This document shows positions 27,086 to 36,128 of a DNA stretch of 64,000 nt, one piece after another (position 1 is the first letter of the stretch; each line of letters opens with the position of its first letter). The stretch is taken from contig NZ_CP012264.1 in assembly GCF_001277255.1 (NCBI RefSeq), positions 1,984,001 through 2,048,000 of the forward strand, given 5' to 3'. The DNA comes from Cronobacter condimenti 1330 (GTDB lineage Bacteria > Pseudomonadota > Gammaproteobacteria > Enterobacterales > Enterobacteriaceae). A program made the position numbers and the translations under genes. The notes under the pieces were generated by a model that saw nothing but the letters and a program-made list of their open reading frames with translations, made no database searches and was not told the DNA's origin.

Positions 27086-27107
27086 CCCTATTTCGAATGA
27101 AATAGGG
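27086..27107. promoter_or_regulatory. Inverted repeat, candidate operator of arabinoside operon
   Basis: CCCTATTTC-GAAT-GAAATAGGG, a perfect 9-bp-arm palindrome about 140 bp upstream of the symporter start, in the 479-bp region between the operon and the SMR gene. A second copy of its core follows (27120-27156). Confidence 0.5.
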
Positions 27108-27119
27108 CGCAGCGTGATA

Positions 27120-27156
27120 ACTATTTCGGTTGGTGATTATATTTGCAAGAAATAGT
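27120..27156. promoter_or_regulatory. Second, widely spaced ACTATTTC/GAAATAGT repeat
   Basis: ACTATTTC (27120-27127) and GAAATAGT (27149-27156) are inverted 8-mers 21 bp apart and repeat the core of the palindrome at 27086. Two pairs of the same half-site suggest binding by a dimeric regulator at two positions. Otherwise the region 26948-27426 has no gene. Confidence 0.45.
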
Positions 27157-27400
27157 CTCGCTTATTTTATTATGTTATTTACCGAGCCAGCGCGTTTATA
27201 GGCATAATAAAGATGTGCCTATCATGTTTCGGTTCAGAGAATATATTCTGAAAGAGTTAAGAATATCCTTAGGGTGGAGCTATTGAATAGGCCCGAATGA
27301 CAAGGAGCGCGGAAAGAATAAAGTGAGTGACAGGGTGAGAAAGAGAGCAAGGTAATCGCAACGGTAAGGCGCAGCGGAGTAAGTATAAGAAAACGCGATA

Positions 27401-27420
27401 GCCGGGCGGTGTCGCCCGGC
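27401..27420. repeat. REP-like hairpin 3' of SMR gene
   Basis: GCCGGGC/GCCCGGC stem with 6-nt loop, 7 bp after the SMR stop codon. No U-tract. Confidence 0.5.
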
Positions 27421-27426
27421 GGCGTA

Positions 27427-27756
27427 TCAATGCACCACGGTGCGTGAAAAGAGGTTTATCACCAGCACACCGGCAATAATCAATCCCATACCGAGCATGG
27501 CGGGCAGGTCGAGTTTCTGGCCTAGGAAAATCCAGCCGACGATACCAATCAGCACAATGCCGATACCAGACCAGATGGCGTAGATAATGCCTGTTGGGAT
27601 CGTGCGCATCGTTACACTCAGACACCAGAAAGCGATGCCGTAACAGACGGCGGTAACAAGCGTTGGTACAAGGCGGCTGAAGCCTTCCGAGAGTTTCAGG
27701 AATGTCGTACCAATCACTTCACAAATAATCGCGACTACCAGTAATACCCACGTCAT
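27427..27756 (-). CDS. Small multidrug resistance transporter, EmrE-like
   Basis: A 109-aa four-helix inner-membrane protein. Glu13 in AIICEVIGTTFLK is the proton/drug-coupling residue equivalent to EmrE Glu14, and the IPTGIIYAIWSGIGIVLI and GVLVINLFSR segments match EmrE closely. It exchanges protons for quaternary or lipophilic cations, as an antiparallel dimer. The gene starts 4 bp after the tetR stop, so the TetR protein presumably controls it. Closer to EmrE than to the guanidinium exporter SugE/Gdx. Confidence 0.92.
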   Translation of the reverse strand: MTWVLLVVAIICEVIGTTFLKLSEGFSRLVPTLVTAVCYGIAFWCLSVTMRTIPTGIIYAIWSGIGIVLIGIVGWIFLGQKLDLPAMLGMGLIIAGVLVINLFSRTVVH

Positions 27757-27760
27757 AACA

Positions 27761-28330
27761 TCACTCCGTCATGGCTAATAAGGTTTCAATTAACGCTGCC
27801 CGATCGTCTGGCGGCATCGTGTGATCGCCACACAGCGCGGTAAACCAAAGCCCGTCGGCGGCCATGCGACAAAGCAGGCGACGCCGGGCGATGTCAGGGG
27901 CTGCGCTCTCGTCTTCATCGCGCGGCAAGGTTTCACTGATAAACCGTCCCCAGTTTTGTTGCAACGCCGGGTCGGCGAAGAGCGCGGTCATCAGCGCGCG
28001 ATGCACTGCCTGTTCACTGTCCGGCATCGCTCTGACACAGGCATGAATGTAAGCACGCGTCGCGCGGCCCTTCGGGTTGGGATCCTGCGCCATTAGCGCG
28101 TGGATCTCCTCAAGCAGCGCCTGCTGTAAATGCGCCACCACGCCGTCAACCAGCGCCTGGCGGGTAGGAAAGTGATGCTGTAAGCCGCCTTTGCTGACAC
28201 CCGCGAGGCGGATTACTTTCTCCTGCGTAAGCCCCGTCAGGCCTTGCTCAGTAATGATTTGTGCGGCGCAGTCGAGCAGCGTCTGGCGCATAATGTCGGG
28301 CGATTTTGAACGATGATGTGCCTGGCTCAT
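27761..28330 (-). CDS. TetR/AcrR-family repressor of adjacent SMR pump
   Basis: A 189-aa regulator. N-terminal helix-turn-helix (ITEQGLTGLTQEKVIRLAGVSKGGLQHHFPTRQAL, about residues 27-61) and an all-helical ligand domain. It is the first gene of a two-gene operon with the EmrE-like transporter. A 24-bp palindrome lies immediately upstream of its start codon, the expected autoregulatory operator. Ligands are likely the drugs exported by the pump (inference). Confidence 0.92.
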   Translation of the reverse strand: MSQAHHRSKSPDIMRQTLLDCAAQIITEQGLTGLTQEKVIRLAGVSKGGLQHHFPTRQALVDGVVAHLQQALLEEIHALMAQDPNPKGRATRAYIHACVRAMPDSEQAVHRALMTALFADPALQQNWGRFISETLPRDEDESAAPDIARRRLLCRMAADGLWFTALCGDHTMPPDDRAALIETLLAMTE

Positions 28331-28333
28331 ATT

Positions 28334-28357
28334 AACAATCCGTCTGGATGGATTGTT
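28334..28357. promoter_or_regulatory. Putative TetR operator
   Basis: AACAATCC-N8-GGATTGTT, a perfect 8-bp-arm inverted repeat starting 4 bp upstream of the tetR start codon. Length and position are typical of TetR-family autoregulation. Confidence 0.7.
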
Positions 28358-28450
28358 TAATGATAAACGGTTTTACGGGGGTTAGCAACAGGGGGACAGG
28401 CGAGAAAAGCGTACAGAAAAAAGGCCAGCGTCGCGGCTGGCCCAGAGACA

Positions 28451-28588
28451 TTAATGTGTTTTTAATCCCGCCGCGCTCATCAACAGGCGCAGCACCATAC
28501 TGACTGCGCCCAGCGCCAGAACGCTTGCCGACCAGATAACCACCAGCCACAGCAGTTTTTTCCAGTAAGGAGAATCGTGACGTTGCAT
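28451..28588 (-). CDS. DUF2474 small subunit of CIO-type bd oxidase (CydX-like)
   Basis: A 45-aa single-membrane-segment protein: SPYWKKLLWLVVIWSASVLA then a hydrophobic stretch to about residue 37. The pattern PYWKKLxWLVxIWxxSVLAL is that of DUF2474 proteins encoded after cioAB. ATG at 28588 overlaps the cioB stop (TGATG), so it is translationally coupled. Likely the third, CydX/CbdX-like subunit stabilising the hemes. Confidence 0.85.
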   Translation of the reverse strand: MQRHDSPYWKKLLWLVVIWSASVLALGAVSMVLRLLMSAAGLKTH

Positions 28589-29598
28589 CAGTGATAACCC
28601 TCCCCATGCTGTACTTTGCCGCGGAACACGTAGTAGCTCCAGAAGGTATAGACCAGGATTAACGGGATAATCAGCAGCGCCCCGACCAGCATAAAGCCCT
28701 GGCTTGCCGGCGGTGCCGCGGCTTCCCACAGGGTAATGTCGGGCGGAATGATATTCGGCCAGATGCTGATGCCAAGCCCGCTGAACCCTAAGAAAATCAG
28801 CCCAAGCGTCAGTACAAACGGCAGCGTGTGGCTTTCGGTATTCGCCAGTTGCCGCCACAGCCAGAGGCTGAAGAGCGCCACCAGTACCGGCACCGGCAGC
28901 AGGAACCAGAGGTTCGGGAACGTAAACCAGCGCTCCGACACCGCCTGATGCGCAAGCGGTGTCCAGGCGCTGATAATAGCGATAACCGCGAGCAACGCCA
29001 GCAGCAGCCAGCGCGCCAGGCGACGCATATTGTGGTGCAGCTGGTTTTCACTTTTCATTACGATCCAGCTTGCGCCAAGCAGCGCATACGCCACGACCAG
29101 ACCGACACCGCAGAACAGATTAAACGGCGTCAGCCAGTCCAGCGCCGAACCGCTAAACGTGCGACCGGTCACCTTAAAGCCGTTGATCACCGCCCCTACC
29201 ACGATGCCCTGACAGAAAGTGGCGAGAATAGATCCGCTCAGAAACGCTTTATCCCAGAAGGGGCGGTGCGCTGGTGTCGCTTTAAAGCGGAACTCAAACG
29301 CCACGCCGCGAAAGATAAGGCCAATCAGCATCAGCGTGAGCGGAATAGTCAGGGCGTCAATGATAACGGCATACGCCAGCGGGAAGGCGCCGAACATGCC
29401 CGCGCCACCCAGCACCAGCCAGGTTTCGTTGCCATCCCAGACGGGGGCCACGCTGTTCACCATCACGTCGCGGTCATGACCGTCGCGCACAAACGGAAAC
29501 AGAATACCGATGCCCAGATCAAAGCCGTCCATCACGATATACATCAGCGTGGCGAAGACAATAATCACAAACCAGATGATAGAGAGGTCGATGCCCAT
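28588..29598 (-). CDS. cioB: Cytochrome bd-type quinol oxidase subunit II (CioB/CydB family)
   Basis: A 336-aa inner-membrane protein with eight to nine helices. MGIDLSIIWFVIIVFATLMYIVMDGFDLGIG and the GNETWLVLGGAGMFGAFPLAYA block are diagnostic of subunit II. It pairs with the upstream cioA (start and stop overlap by one base, TAATG) and the downstream DUF2474 gene. Shorter than E. coli CydB (379 aa), as in cyanide-insensitive-type oxidases. Confidence 0.93.
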   Translation of the reverse strand: MGIDLSIIWFVIIVFATLMYIVMDGFDLGIGILFPFVRDGHDRDVMVNSVAPVWDGNETWLVLGGAGMFGAFPLAYAVIIDALTIPLTLMLIGLIFRGVAFEFRFKATPAHRPFWDKAFLSGSILATFCQGIVVGAVINGFKVTGRTFSGSALDWLTPFNLFCGVGLVVAYALLGASWIVMKSENQLHHNMRRLARWLLLALLAVIAIISAWTPLAHQAVSERWFTFPNLWFLLPVPVLVALFSLWLWRQLANTESHTLPFVLTLGLIFLGFSGLGISIWPNIIPPDITLWEAAAPPASQGFMLVGALLIIPLILVYTFWSYYVFRGKVQHGEGYH

Positions 29599-31007
29599 TA
29601 TGCTTTCTCCTCGGCGCTATCCAGAGATTCGCCTGCCGCCGACAGCGGGCGCGCGGGTCTGCCGTCGGTGCTGGACGGGATATCATCCAGCGGCTGCGGT
29701 CCTTTCTTGATAAGCCGCACCATATAGCTGTAGCCAACGCCAAAGACCGAGGTATAAACCACGATAAAGGCAATCAGGCTCAGGCTCATCTGCAGATCGC
29801 CATGGCCGGAGACCGCGTCACGCGTGCGTTGTAGCCCGTACACGACCCACGGCTGGCGACCCACTTCGGTTGTCACCCAGCCTGCAAGAATCGCGACAAG
29901 CCCGGCAGGCCCCATCCAGAGCGCGAAATGGTGGAACGGTCTTGAGGTGTAGAGCCGGTTTTTATAGCGCAGCCACACGCTCACCACGCCGAGCAGGATC
30001 ATCAACAGCCCCATCGCGACCATAATGCGAAACGACCAGAAGACAATAGTGGAGTTTGGCCGCTCATCTTTCGGGAACGCTTTTAGCGCGGGGACCTGTT
30101 TATCCAGGCTGTGCGTCAGGATAATGCTGCCGAGTTTCGGCACTTCCAGCGCGTATTTAGTGCGCTCTTCGTCCATATCGGGGATGCCAAACAGTGTCAG
30201 CGGCGTCGCCTCGCCTGGCGGGTTTTCCCAGTGGCCTTCGATAGCGGCAATTTTCGCAGGCTGGTATTTAAGCGTATTCAGGCCATGCATATCGCCAATC
30301 ATCGCCTGAATGGGGGCGACCAGCAGCGCCATCCACAGCGCCATCGAGAACATCTTGCGAATCGCGGGCGTGTCGTTACCGCGCAGCAGATGCCAGGCGG
30401 CGGACGCGCCGACAAAAAACGCGCTGCTTAAGAACGCGGCAATGGACATATGCAGAAGGCGGTAGGGGAACGACGGGTTGAAAATGACCGCCACCCAGTC
30501 CACCGGCACCACCTGGCCGTTGTGGATCTCAAAACCCTGCGGCGTGTGCATCCAGCTGTTGGACGCGAGGATCCAGAAGGTAGAAATCAGCGTGCCGAGC
30601 GCCACCATACAGGTGGAGAAAAAGTGCAGGCCTGGCCCCACCTTGTTCCAGCCAAACAGCATCACGCCGAGGAAACCGGCTTCGAGGAAGAAGGCGGTCA
30701 GCACTTCATAGGTGAGCAGCGGGCCGGTAATACTCCCGGCGAATTGGGAAAAACCGCTCCAGTTGGTGCCGAACTGATAAGCCATCACCAGGCCCGAGAC
30801 CACGCCCATGCCGAAGTTAACCGCGAAGATTTTCGACCAGAAATGGTAGAGCGAGCGCCAGACGGGATTTTTCGTTTTCAGCCACAGCCCTTCCAGCACT
30901 GCGAGGTAACTGGCAAGACCGATGGTAATCGCGGGGAAAATAATGTGGAAAGAGACAGTAAAGGCAAACTGTATCCTTGCCAGATGAAACGCATCTAAAC
31001 CAAACAT
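29598..31007 (-). CDS. cioA: Cytochrome bd-type quinol oxidase subunit I (CioA/CydA family, short Q-loop)
   Basis: A 469-aa inner-membrane subunit that oxidises quinol and reduces O2. Likely heme ligands are His21 (FTVSFHIIFP), His186 (PYRLLHMS) and Met329 (FWSFRIMV); Glu101 and Glu109 lie in the oxygen-reaction helix; GRQPWVVYGL is conserved. It is about 50 residues shorter than E. coli CydA, mainly in the quinol loop, which places it in the CIO subfamily, distinct from E. coli bd-I and bd-II. First gene of cioAB-DUF2474; divergent from ydcR. Confidence 0.93.
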   Translation of the reverse strand: MFGLDAFHLARIQFAFTVSFHIIFPAITIGLASYLAVLEGLWLKTKNPVWRSLYHFWSKIFAVNFGMGVVSGLVMAYQFGTNWSGFSQFAGSITGPLLTYEVLTAFFLEAGFLGVMLFGWNKVGPGLHFFSTCMVALGTLISTFWILASNSWMHTPQGFEIHNGQVVPVDWVAVIFNPSFPYRLLHMSIAAFLSSAFFVGASAAWHLLRGNDTPAIRKMFSMALWMALLVAPIQAMIGDMHGLNTLKYQPAKIAAIEGHWENPPGEATPLTLFGIPDMDEERTKYALEVPKLGSIILTHSLDKQVPALKAFPKDERPNSTIVFWSFRIMVAMGLLMILLGVVSVWLRYKNRLYTSRPFHHFALWMGPAGLVAILAGWVTTEVGRQPWVVYGLQRTRDAVSGHGDLQMSLSLIAFIVVYTSVFGVGYSYMVRLIKKGPQPLDDIPSSTDGRPARPLSAAGESLDSAEEKA

Positions 31008-31203
31008 GCAAACCTCATGACAGAAAGTTGTCCGTGTTCATGGTAATCAGGGCCGGCACGAACGTGCAGAAACAGAACGAGGTTATTTGACTATAACAGT
31101 TAAATAAAAAGTTGCGATTTTGCTTGCCTGATCTAACCAGACGGCACGATGATAGCCGCCTTCCGTTAACTCTTTTCCATGCGGCCGGATGCCGTGAGGT
31201 GCG

Positions 31204-32628
31204 ATGAAAAAATACCAGCGGCTGGCGCAGCAAATCACCGATCAGATAGCGCTTGGAGTCTGGCACCCCGGCGACCGTCTGCCCTCGCTTCGCGAGCAGG
31301 TGGCGAACAGCGGTATGAGCTTTATGACCGTCAGCCACGCCTATCAGACGCTGGAGAGCCAGGGCATCATCGTGGCGCGGCCGCAGTCGGGCTATTACGT
31401 GGCGCCAACACCGACGCTTCGCGCGCCGCAGGCGCTTGAACAGGTGACGCGTGACGAACAGGTCGATATCAACACCTACATTTTCGATGTCCTGCAGGCG
31501 AGCACCGACGCCGCCGTCGTGCCGTTTGGCTCCGCTTTCCCGGACCCGCGCCTCTTTCCGCTGGCGCAGCTTAACCGTTCGCTCTCAAGCGTCAGCCGCT
31601 CGGCCAACGCCATGAGCGTTATCGAAAATCTGCCGCCGGGCAATGAGGCGCTGCGCCACGCTATCGCCCGTCGCTACGCGATGCAGGGCATGAATATCTC
31701 GCCGGACGAAATTGTCATCACTGCCGGGGCGCTGGAGGCGCTCAATTTAAGCCTTCAGGCCGTGACTGAGCCCGGCGACTGGGTGATTGTCGAAAATCCC
31801 TGTTTTTACGGCGCGCTACAGGCGCTGGAACGCTTGCGGCTCAAGGCATTGTCGGTCGCCACCGATGCAGAGCAAGGCATCGATCTCGACGCACTCGAAA
31901 AAGCCCTTGAGGAATATCCGGTGAAAGCCTGCTGGCTGATGAGCAATGCCCAGAACCCGCTCGGCTTCACGCTGAGCGCGGAGAAAAAGCAGCAATTGAT
32001 GGCGCTGCTCGAAAAGCATCAGGTGGTGTTGATTGAAGATGACGTTTACAGCGAACTTTATTATGGACGTGAAAAGCCGCTGCCGGTCAAAGCCTGGGAT
32101 AATCAGGGGCTAACACTGCACTGCTCCTCATTTTCTAAATGTCTGGTAGCCGGGTTTCGCATCGGCTGGGTGGCGGCGGGACGTCATGCGCAGCGCATCC
32201 AGCAGTTGCAGCTCATGAGCACGCTCTCTACAAGCTCGCCGATGCAAATGGCGCTGGTGGATTATCTCGCCACCCGACGCTACGACAGCCATCTGCGGCG
32301 ATTGCGGCGTCTTCTTGCCGAACGTAAACAGGCCGCGTGGCAGTCGCTGCGCCGCCATTTTCCGCAGGCCGTCAAAATCCACCGCAGCGAAAGCGGCTAT
32401 TTCTTGTGGGTTGAGCTGCCTGCACACCTTGATGCCGGTCACCTGCACGAGCGCGCGCTGGCGCATCAGATAAGCATCGCGCCTGGGAAAATGTTTACCA
32501 CCGGCGCGCTGTGGCATAACTATTTCCGCTTTAATGCCTCCTGGGCCTGGAGCGAGCGTGAAGAGCAGGCGGTCAAAACCTTAGGCACGCTCATCCGCGA
32601 CGCCCTTGCCGCCGCGCCGCAGTCGTAA
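31204..32628 (+). CDS. ydcR: MocR-type regulator YdcR (GntR domain fused to aminotransferase)
   Basis: A 474-aa regulator. Residues 1-70 are a GntR winged helix (DRLPSLREQVANSGMSFMTVSHAYQTLESQG); the rest is a class I aminotransferase-like domain that binds PLP through the Lys in HCSSFSKCLVAGFRIGW. Sequence and neighbours match E. coli YdcR. MocR proteins sense amines or amino acids through PLP; the adjacency of ydcSTUV-patD suggests a polyamine or GABA signal (inference). Divergent from cioA across 196 bp. Confidence 0.93.
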   Translation: MKKYQRLAQQITDQIALGVWHPGDRLPSLREQVANSGMSFMTVSHAYQTLESQGIIVARPQSGYYVAPTPTLRAPQALEQVTRDEQVDINTYIFDVLQASTDAAVVPFGSAFPDPRLFPLAQLNRSLSSVSRSANAMSVIENLPPGNEALRHAIARRYAMQGMNISPDEIVITAGALEALNLSLQAVTEPGDWVIVENPCFYGALQALERLRLKALSVATDAEQGIDLDALEKALEEYPVKACWLMSNAQNPLGFTLSAEKKQQLMALLEKHQVVLIEDDVYSELYYGREKPLPVKAWDNQGLTLHCSSFSKCLVAGFRIGWVAAGRHAQRIQQLQLMSTLSTSSPMQMALVDYLATRRYDSHLRRLRRLLAERKQAAWQSLRRHFPQAVKIHRSESGYFLWVELPAHLDAGHLHERALAHQISIAPGKMFTTGALWHNYFRFNASWAWSEREEQAVKTLGTLIRDALAAAPQS

Positions 32629-33009
32629 GTGGCGCGCGATAATGCGCATTGTGCGCTGTATTTATATTCTCAAATAAAGAACAGGTTATTGCCGAAATAA
32701 AAAACCATTCACCCCGAAGGCGTATTCCAGGGGATTATTTCTGTTAATAGTGATGGCGCGCACGCATACGAAATCATAATAGTTAACGGAAAAGCCTTCA
32801 CATCGCTAAGCGCCTGTCTACACTGTGAAAAACCGTCACGTCGTTTATGCAACATAGGGCATGAAACCATAAACAGTGCGCGGTTTGTCACAACCTGAAT
32901 AAATTCCACAGACACCCGCAGGCGCGTTTATCGACGCCTGTATATGGTTATTTTGGGAGATATTTTTACGGCACGGCGGCCGACAAATAATTCAGACAGG
33001 AGTAACGAC
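32629..33009 (+). promoter_or_regulatory. ydcS upstream region with candidate sigma-S -10
   Basis: 381 bp without a gene between ydcR and ydcS. TGTCTACACT (CTACACT at 32818-32824) resembles the extended sigma-S -10 (TGnCTAYACT), and E. coli ydcS is known to be RpoS-dependent. It would leave a leader of about 180 nt. AGGAG lies before the ydcS ATG. Nothing else recognised. Confidence 0.35.
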
Positions 33010-34155
33010 ATGAGCAAATCCTTCGCGCTTAGCGCGGCTGCTGCGCTGTGCCTGACGACCTGCGTCGTCAGCGCCGCCGAGCCGCCTTCTGAAATCGGCC
33101 AGGGTGAAGGCCGCCTCGATATCATCGCTTGGCCTGGCTACATTGAGCGCGGCCAGACAGACAAAGCCTACGACTGGGTGACCGAGTTTGAAAAATCGTC
33201 CGGTTGTCGCGTGAACGTGAAAACCGCCGCGACATCGGATGAGATGGTAAGCCTGATGGCGAAAGGCGGTTACGATCTGGTGACGGCCTCCGGCGATGCC
33301 TCACTGCGCCTGATCATGGGCAAACGTGTCCAGCCGATTAACACCGCACTTATCCCTAACTGGAAAAACGTTGACCCGCGGCTTGTGAAGGGCGAGTGGT
33401 TCAACCTGAACGGTAAAGTGTATGGCACGCCATACCAGTGGGGGCCGAACCTGCTGATGTATAACACCAAAGCCTTCCCGACGCCGCCCGAAAGCTGGGC
33501 CGTACTGTTTGTGAAACAGACGCTTGCAGACGGCAAATCAAACCAGGGCCGTGTGCAGGCCTATGACGGGCCGATTTATTTCGCTGACGCCGCGCTCTAC
33601 GTCAAAGCAACCCAGCCGGAACTCGGCATCACCGACCCTTACCAGCTTACTGAGGCGCAATACGGCGCGGTACTGAAAGTGCTGCGCGATCAGCATCAGC
33701 TGATCCACCGCTACTGGCACGACACCACGGTACAGATGAGCGATTTCAAAAACGAAGGTGTCGTGGCGGCCAGCGCCTGGCCGTATCAGGCGAACGCGCT
33801 GAAAAACGAAGGCCAGCCCATTGCGACCGTCTTCCCGAAAGAGGGCGTCACCGGCTGGGCGGACACCACCATGCTGCACGCTGACGCGAAACACCCCAAC
33901 TGCGCCTACAAATGGATGGACTGGTCGCTGACACCAAAAGTGCAGGGTGACGTGGCGGCCTGGTTCGGCTCGCTTCCGGCGGTGCCGGAAGGCTGTAAGG
34001 CCAGCACGCTGCTTGGCGAGAAAGGCTGCGACACAAACGGTTTCACCTTCTTCGACAAAATCGCCTTCTGGAAAACGCCGGTCGCGCAGGGCGGTAAATA
34101 TGTGCCGTACAGCCGCTGGACGCAGGATTACATCGCCATTATGGGCGGTCGCTAA
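33010..34155 (+). CDS. ydcS: ABC transporter periplasmic binding protein YdcS
   Basis: A 381-aa periplasmic protein, same length as E. coli YdcS. Signal peptide MSKSFALSAAAALCLTTCVVSAAE, then a type II polyamine-binding-protein fold (LDIIAWPGYIERG; GYDLVTASGDASLRLI; TPYQWGPNLLMYNTK). It delivers ligand to YdcUV, and E. coli YdcS has also been described with polyhydroxybutyrate synthase activity. The ATG at 33010 has AGGAGT upstream; the frame is open further but without a Shine-Dalgarno. Begins the ydcSTUV-patD operon. Confidence 0.95.
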   Translation: MSKSFALSAAAALCLTTCVVSAAEPPSEIGQGEGRLDIIAWPGYIERGQTDKAYDWVTEFEKSSGCRVNVKTAATSDEMVSLMAKGGYDLVTASGDASLRLIMGKRVQPINTALIPNWKNVDPRLVKGEWFNLNGKVYGTPYQWGPNLLMYNTKAFPTPPESWAVLFVKQTLADGKSNQGRVQAYDGPIYFADAALYVKATQPELGITDPYQLTEAQYGAVLKVLRDQHQLIHRYWHDTTVQMSDFKNEGVVAASAWPYQANALKNEGQPIATVFPKEGVTGWADTTMLHADAKHPNCAYKWMDWSLTPKVQGDVAAWFGSLPAVPEGCKASTLLGEKGCDTNGFTFFDKIAFWKTPVAQGGKYVPYSRWTQDYIAIMGGR

Positions 34156-34168
34156 GCGCGGGGGACGT

Positions 34169-35182
34169 ATGGCATATGCAGTGGAATTTCAGCAGGTGTC
34201 GCGCCATTACGGTGACGTGCGCGCGGTGGATAATGTCAGTCTGACCATCGAAGACGGGGAGTTTTTCTCGATGCTTGGGCCATCCGGCTCCGGCAAAACG
34301 ACCTGTCTGCGCATGATTGCGGGTTTTGAACAGCTCAGCGAAGGCGCTATCCGGCTTTTCGGTCGCGAAGCGAGCGAGCTACCGCCGTGGGAGCGCGACG
34401 TCAACACCGTCTTTCAGGATTACGCGCTGTTCCCGCATATGTCGGTGCTGGAGAATGTCGCCTATGGGTTGATGGTTAAAGGCATTGATAAGAAAACGCG
34501 GCTTACCCGCGCTCGCGAGGCGCTGGAGAGGGTCGCGCTCGGGTTTACCCATGCGCGCAAACCGTCCCAGCTCTCCGGCGGGCAGCGTCAGCGCGTCGCC
34601 ATCGCCCGGGCGCTGGTTAACCAGCCTCGCGTGCTGCTGCTTGATGAGCCGCTCGGCGCACTCGATCTTAAGCTGCGCGAACAGATGCAGGTAGAGCTGA
34701 AAAATCTGCAACGCGCGCTCGGCATCACCTTTGTGTTTGTCACGCACGACCAGGGTGAAGCGCTGTCGATGTCCGACCGCGTGGCGGTATTTAACAACGG
34801 GCGTATTGAGCAGGTCGATGCGCCACGCGAACTCTACATGCATCCGCGTACGCCGTTTGTCGCGGGCTTCGTCGGCACCGCTAATGTGCTCGGCGACGCC
34901 CTGTTGCAACAGGTTGGCGGCGCGCCGGGTCAGTATTCGCTGCGCCCGGAGCATATCCGGCTTAACGAACCCGGTGAAATCGAAGTGCGCGGTACGGTAC
35001 AGGCGGTGCAGTTTCAGGGCGCGGCCACACGTTTTGAACTGGTGCTGGAGAATGGCGAAAAACTGCTGGTCAGCCAGGCCAATTCGTCACCCGCGCCAGA
35101 AGCCGCGTGGCTGCGGGCAGGCCAGGCGGTGACCGCCTCATGGGCGCGTGCCGCGATGATCCCGCTTCGCGGGGAGGGGTGA
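34169..35182 (+). CDS. ydcT: ABC transporter ATP-binding protein YdcT
   Basis: A 337-aa cytosolic ATPase matching E. coli YdcT in length. Walker A GPSGSGKTTC (about 37-46), signature LSGGQRQRVAIARAL, Walker B VLLLDEPLGALD, switch His in VTHDQGEA, and a C-terminal TOBE regulatory domain. A PotA-like member of the polyamine/opine uptake group. Starts 13 bp after ydcS; ydcU starts one base after its stop. Confidence 0.96.
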   Translation: MAYAVEFQQVSRHYGDVRAVDNVSLTIEDGEFFSMLGPSGSGKTTCLRMIAGFEQLSEGAIRLFGREASELPPWERDVNTVFQDYALFPHMSVLENVAYGLMVKGIDKKTRLTRAREALERVALGFTHARKPSQLSGGQRQRVAIARALVNQPRVLLLDEPLGALDLKLREQMQVELKNLQRALGITFVFVTHDQGEALSMSDRVAVFNNGRIEQVDAPRELYMHPRTPFVAGFVGTANVLGDALLQQVGGAPGQYSLRPEHIRLNEPGEIEVRGTVQAVQFQGAATRFELVLENGEKLLVSQANSSPAPEAAWLRAGQAVTASWARAAMIPLRGEG

Positions 35183-35183
35183 G

Positions 35184-36128
35184 ATGGATATGACGCTTTC
35201 ACCTCCTGCGCGTACCGGCGGCCCGCTGCGCCGCTGCGCCACGTTCTTATGGCAGCGACCGACCCTCTGGCTGTTCCTGCTGCTCCTGCCGCCGCTGATG
35301 TGGTTCGGGATAGTCTATTTTGGCTCGTTGCTGACGCTCCTCTGGCAGGGGTTTTACACCTTCGATGACTTTACGATGTCAGTGACGCCGGATCTGACGC
35401 TCGCCAATTTGTACGCGCTTATCAGTCCGGCCAACTATGACATCATCCTGCGCACGCTGGTGATGGCGATCGCGGTCTCCATTGCCTGTGCGGTGCTGGC
35501 GTTTCCGATGGCGTGGTATATGGCGCGTTACACGCGCGGCAAGCTGAAGGCGTTTTTTTATATCGCAGTCATGTTGCCGATGTGGGCGAGCTATATCGTA
35601 AAGGCGTACGCCTGGACGCTGCTGCTGGCACGCGACGGCGTGGCACAATGGTTTTTGCAACATCTGGGGCTGGAAGGCGCATTGAACGCGCTGCTGATGG
35701 TGCCTGGGATCGGCGGCAACACGCTGTCTACCTCCGGGCTTGGGCGGTTTCTGGTGTTTGTTTACATCTGGCTGCCGTTTATGATCCTGCCGGTGCAGGC
35801 GGCGCTGGAACGGCTGCCGCCATCGTTACTGCAAGCCTCCGCCGATCTCGGTGCCAAACCCGCGCAAACCTTCCGCCATGTCGTGCTGCCGCTGGCGGTG
35901 CCGGGCATTGCGGCTGGATCGATCTTTACCTTTTCATTAACGCTCGGCGATTTCATCGTGCCGCAGCTGGTCGGGCCGCCGGGCTTTTTTATCGGCAACA
36001 TGGTCTATTCCCAGCAGGGCGCCATTGGCAATATGCCGATGGCCGCCGCGTTTACGCTGGTGCCGATTGTCCTGATTGCGATTTATCTGGCGTTCGTGAA
36101 GCGCCTGGGAGCGTTTAATGCACTCTGA
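35184..36128 (+). CDS. ydcU: ABC transporter permease YdcU
   Basis: A 314-aa inner-membrane permease (E. coli 313 aa) of the PotB type: six membrane segments and the EAA coupling loop (ALERLPPSLLQASADLGAKPAQTFRHVVLPLA). The first ATG (35184) is one base after the ydcT stop; a second in-frame ATG two codons later is equally possible. Its 3' end overlaps ydcV by 11 bp, indicating coupled translation. Confidence 0.95.
   Translation: MDMTLSPPARTGGPLRRCATFLWQRPTLWLFLLLLPPLMWFGIVYFGSLLTLLWQGFYTFDDFTMSVTPDLTLANLYALISPANYDIILRTLVMAIAVSIACAVLAFPMAWYMARYTRGKLKAFFYIAVMLPMWASYIVKAYAWTLLLARDGVAQWFLQHLGLEGALNALLMVPGIGGNTLSTSGLGRFLVFVYIWLPFMILPVQAALERLPPSLLQASADLGAKPAQTFRHVVLPLAVPGIAAGSIFTFSLTLGDFIVPQLVGPPGFFIGNMVYSQQGAIGNMPMAAAFTLVPIVLIAIYLAFVKRLGAFNAL

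Noticed and set aside
32944..33009. Longer ydcS starting at 32944
   Set aside because: Adds 22 residues ahead of a complete signal peptide and lacks the AGGAGT site that precedes 33010.
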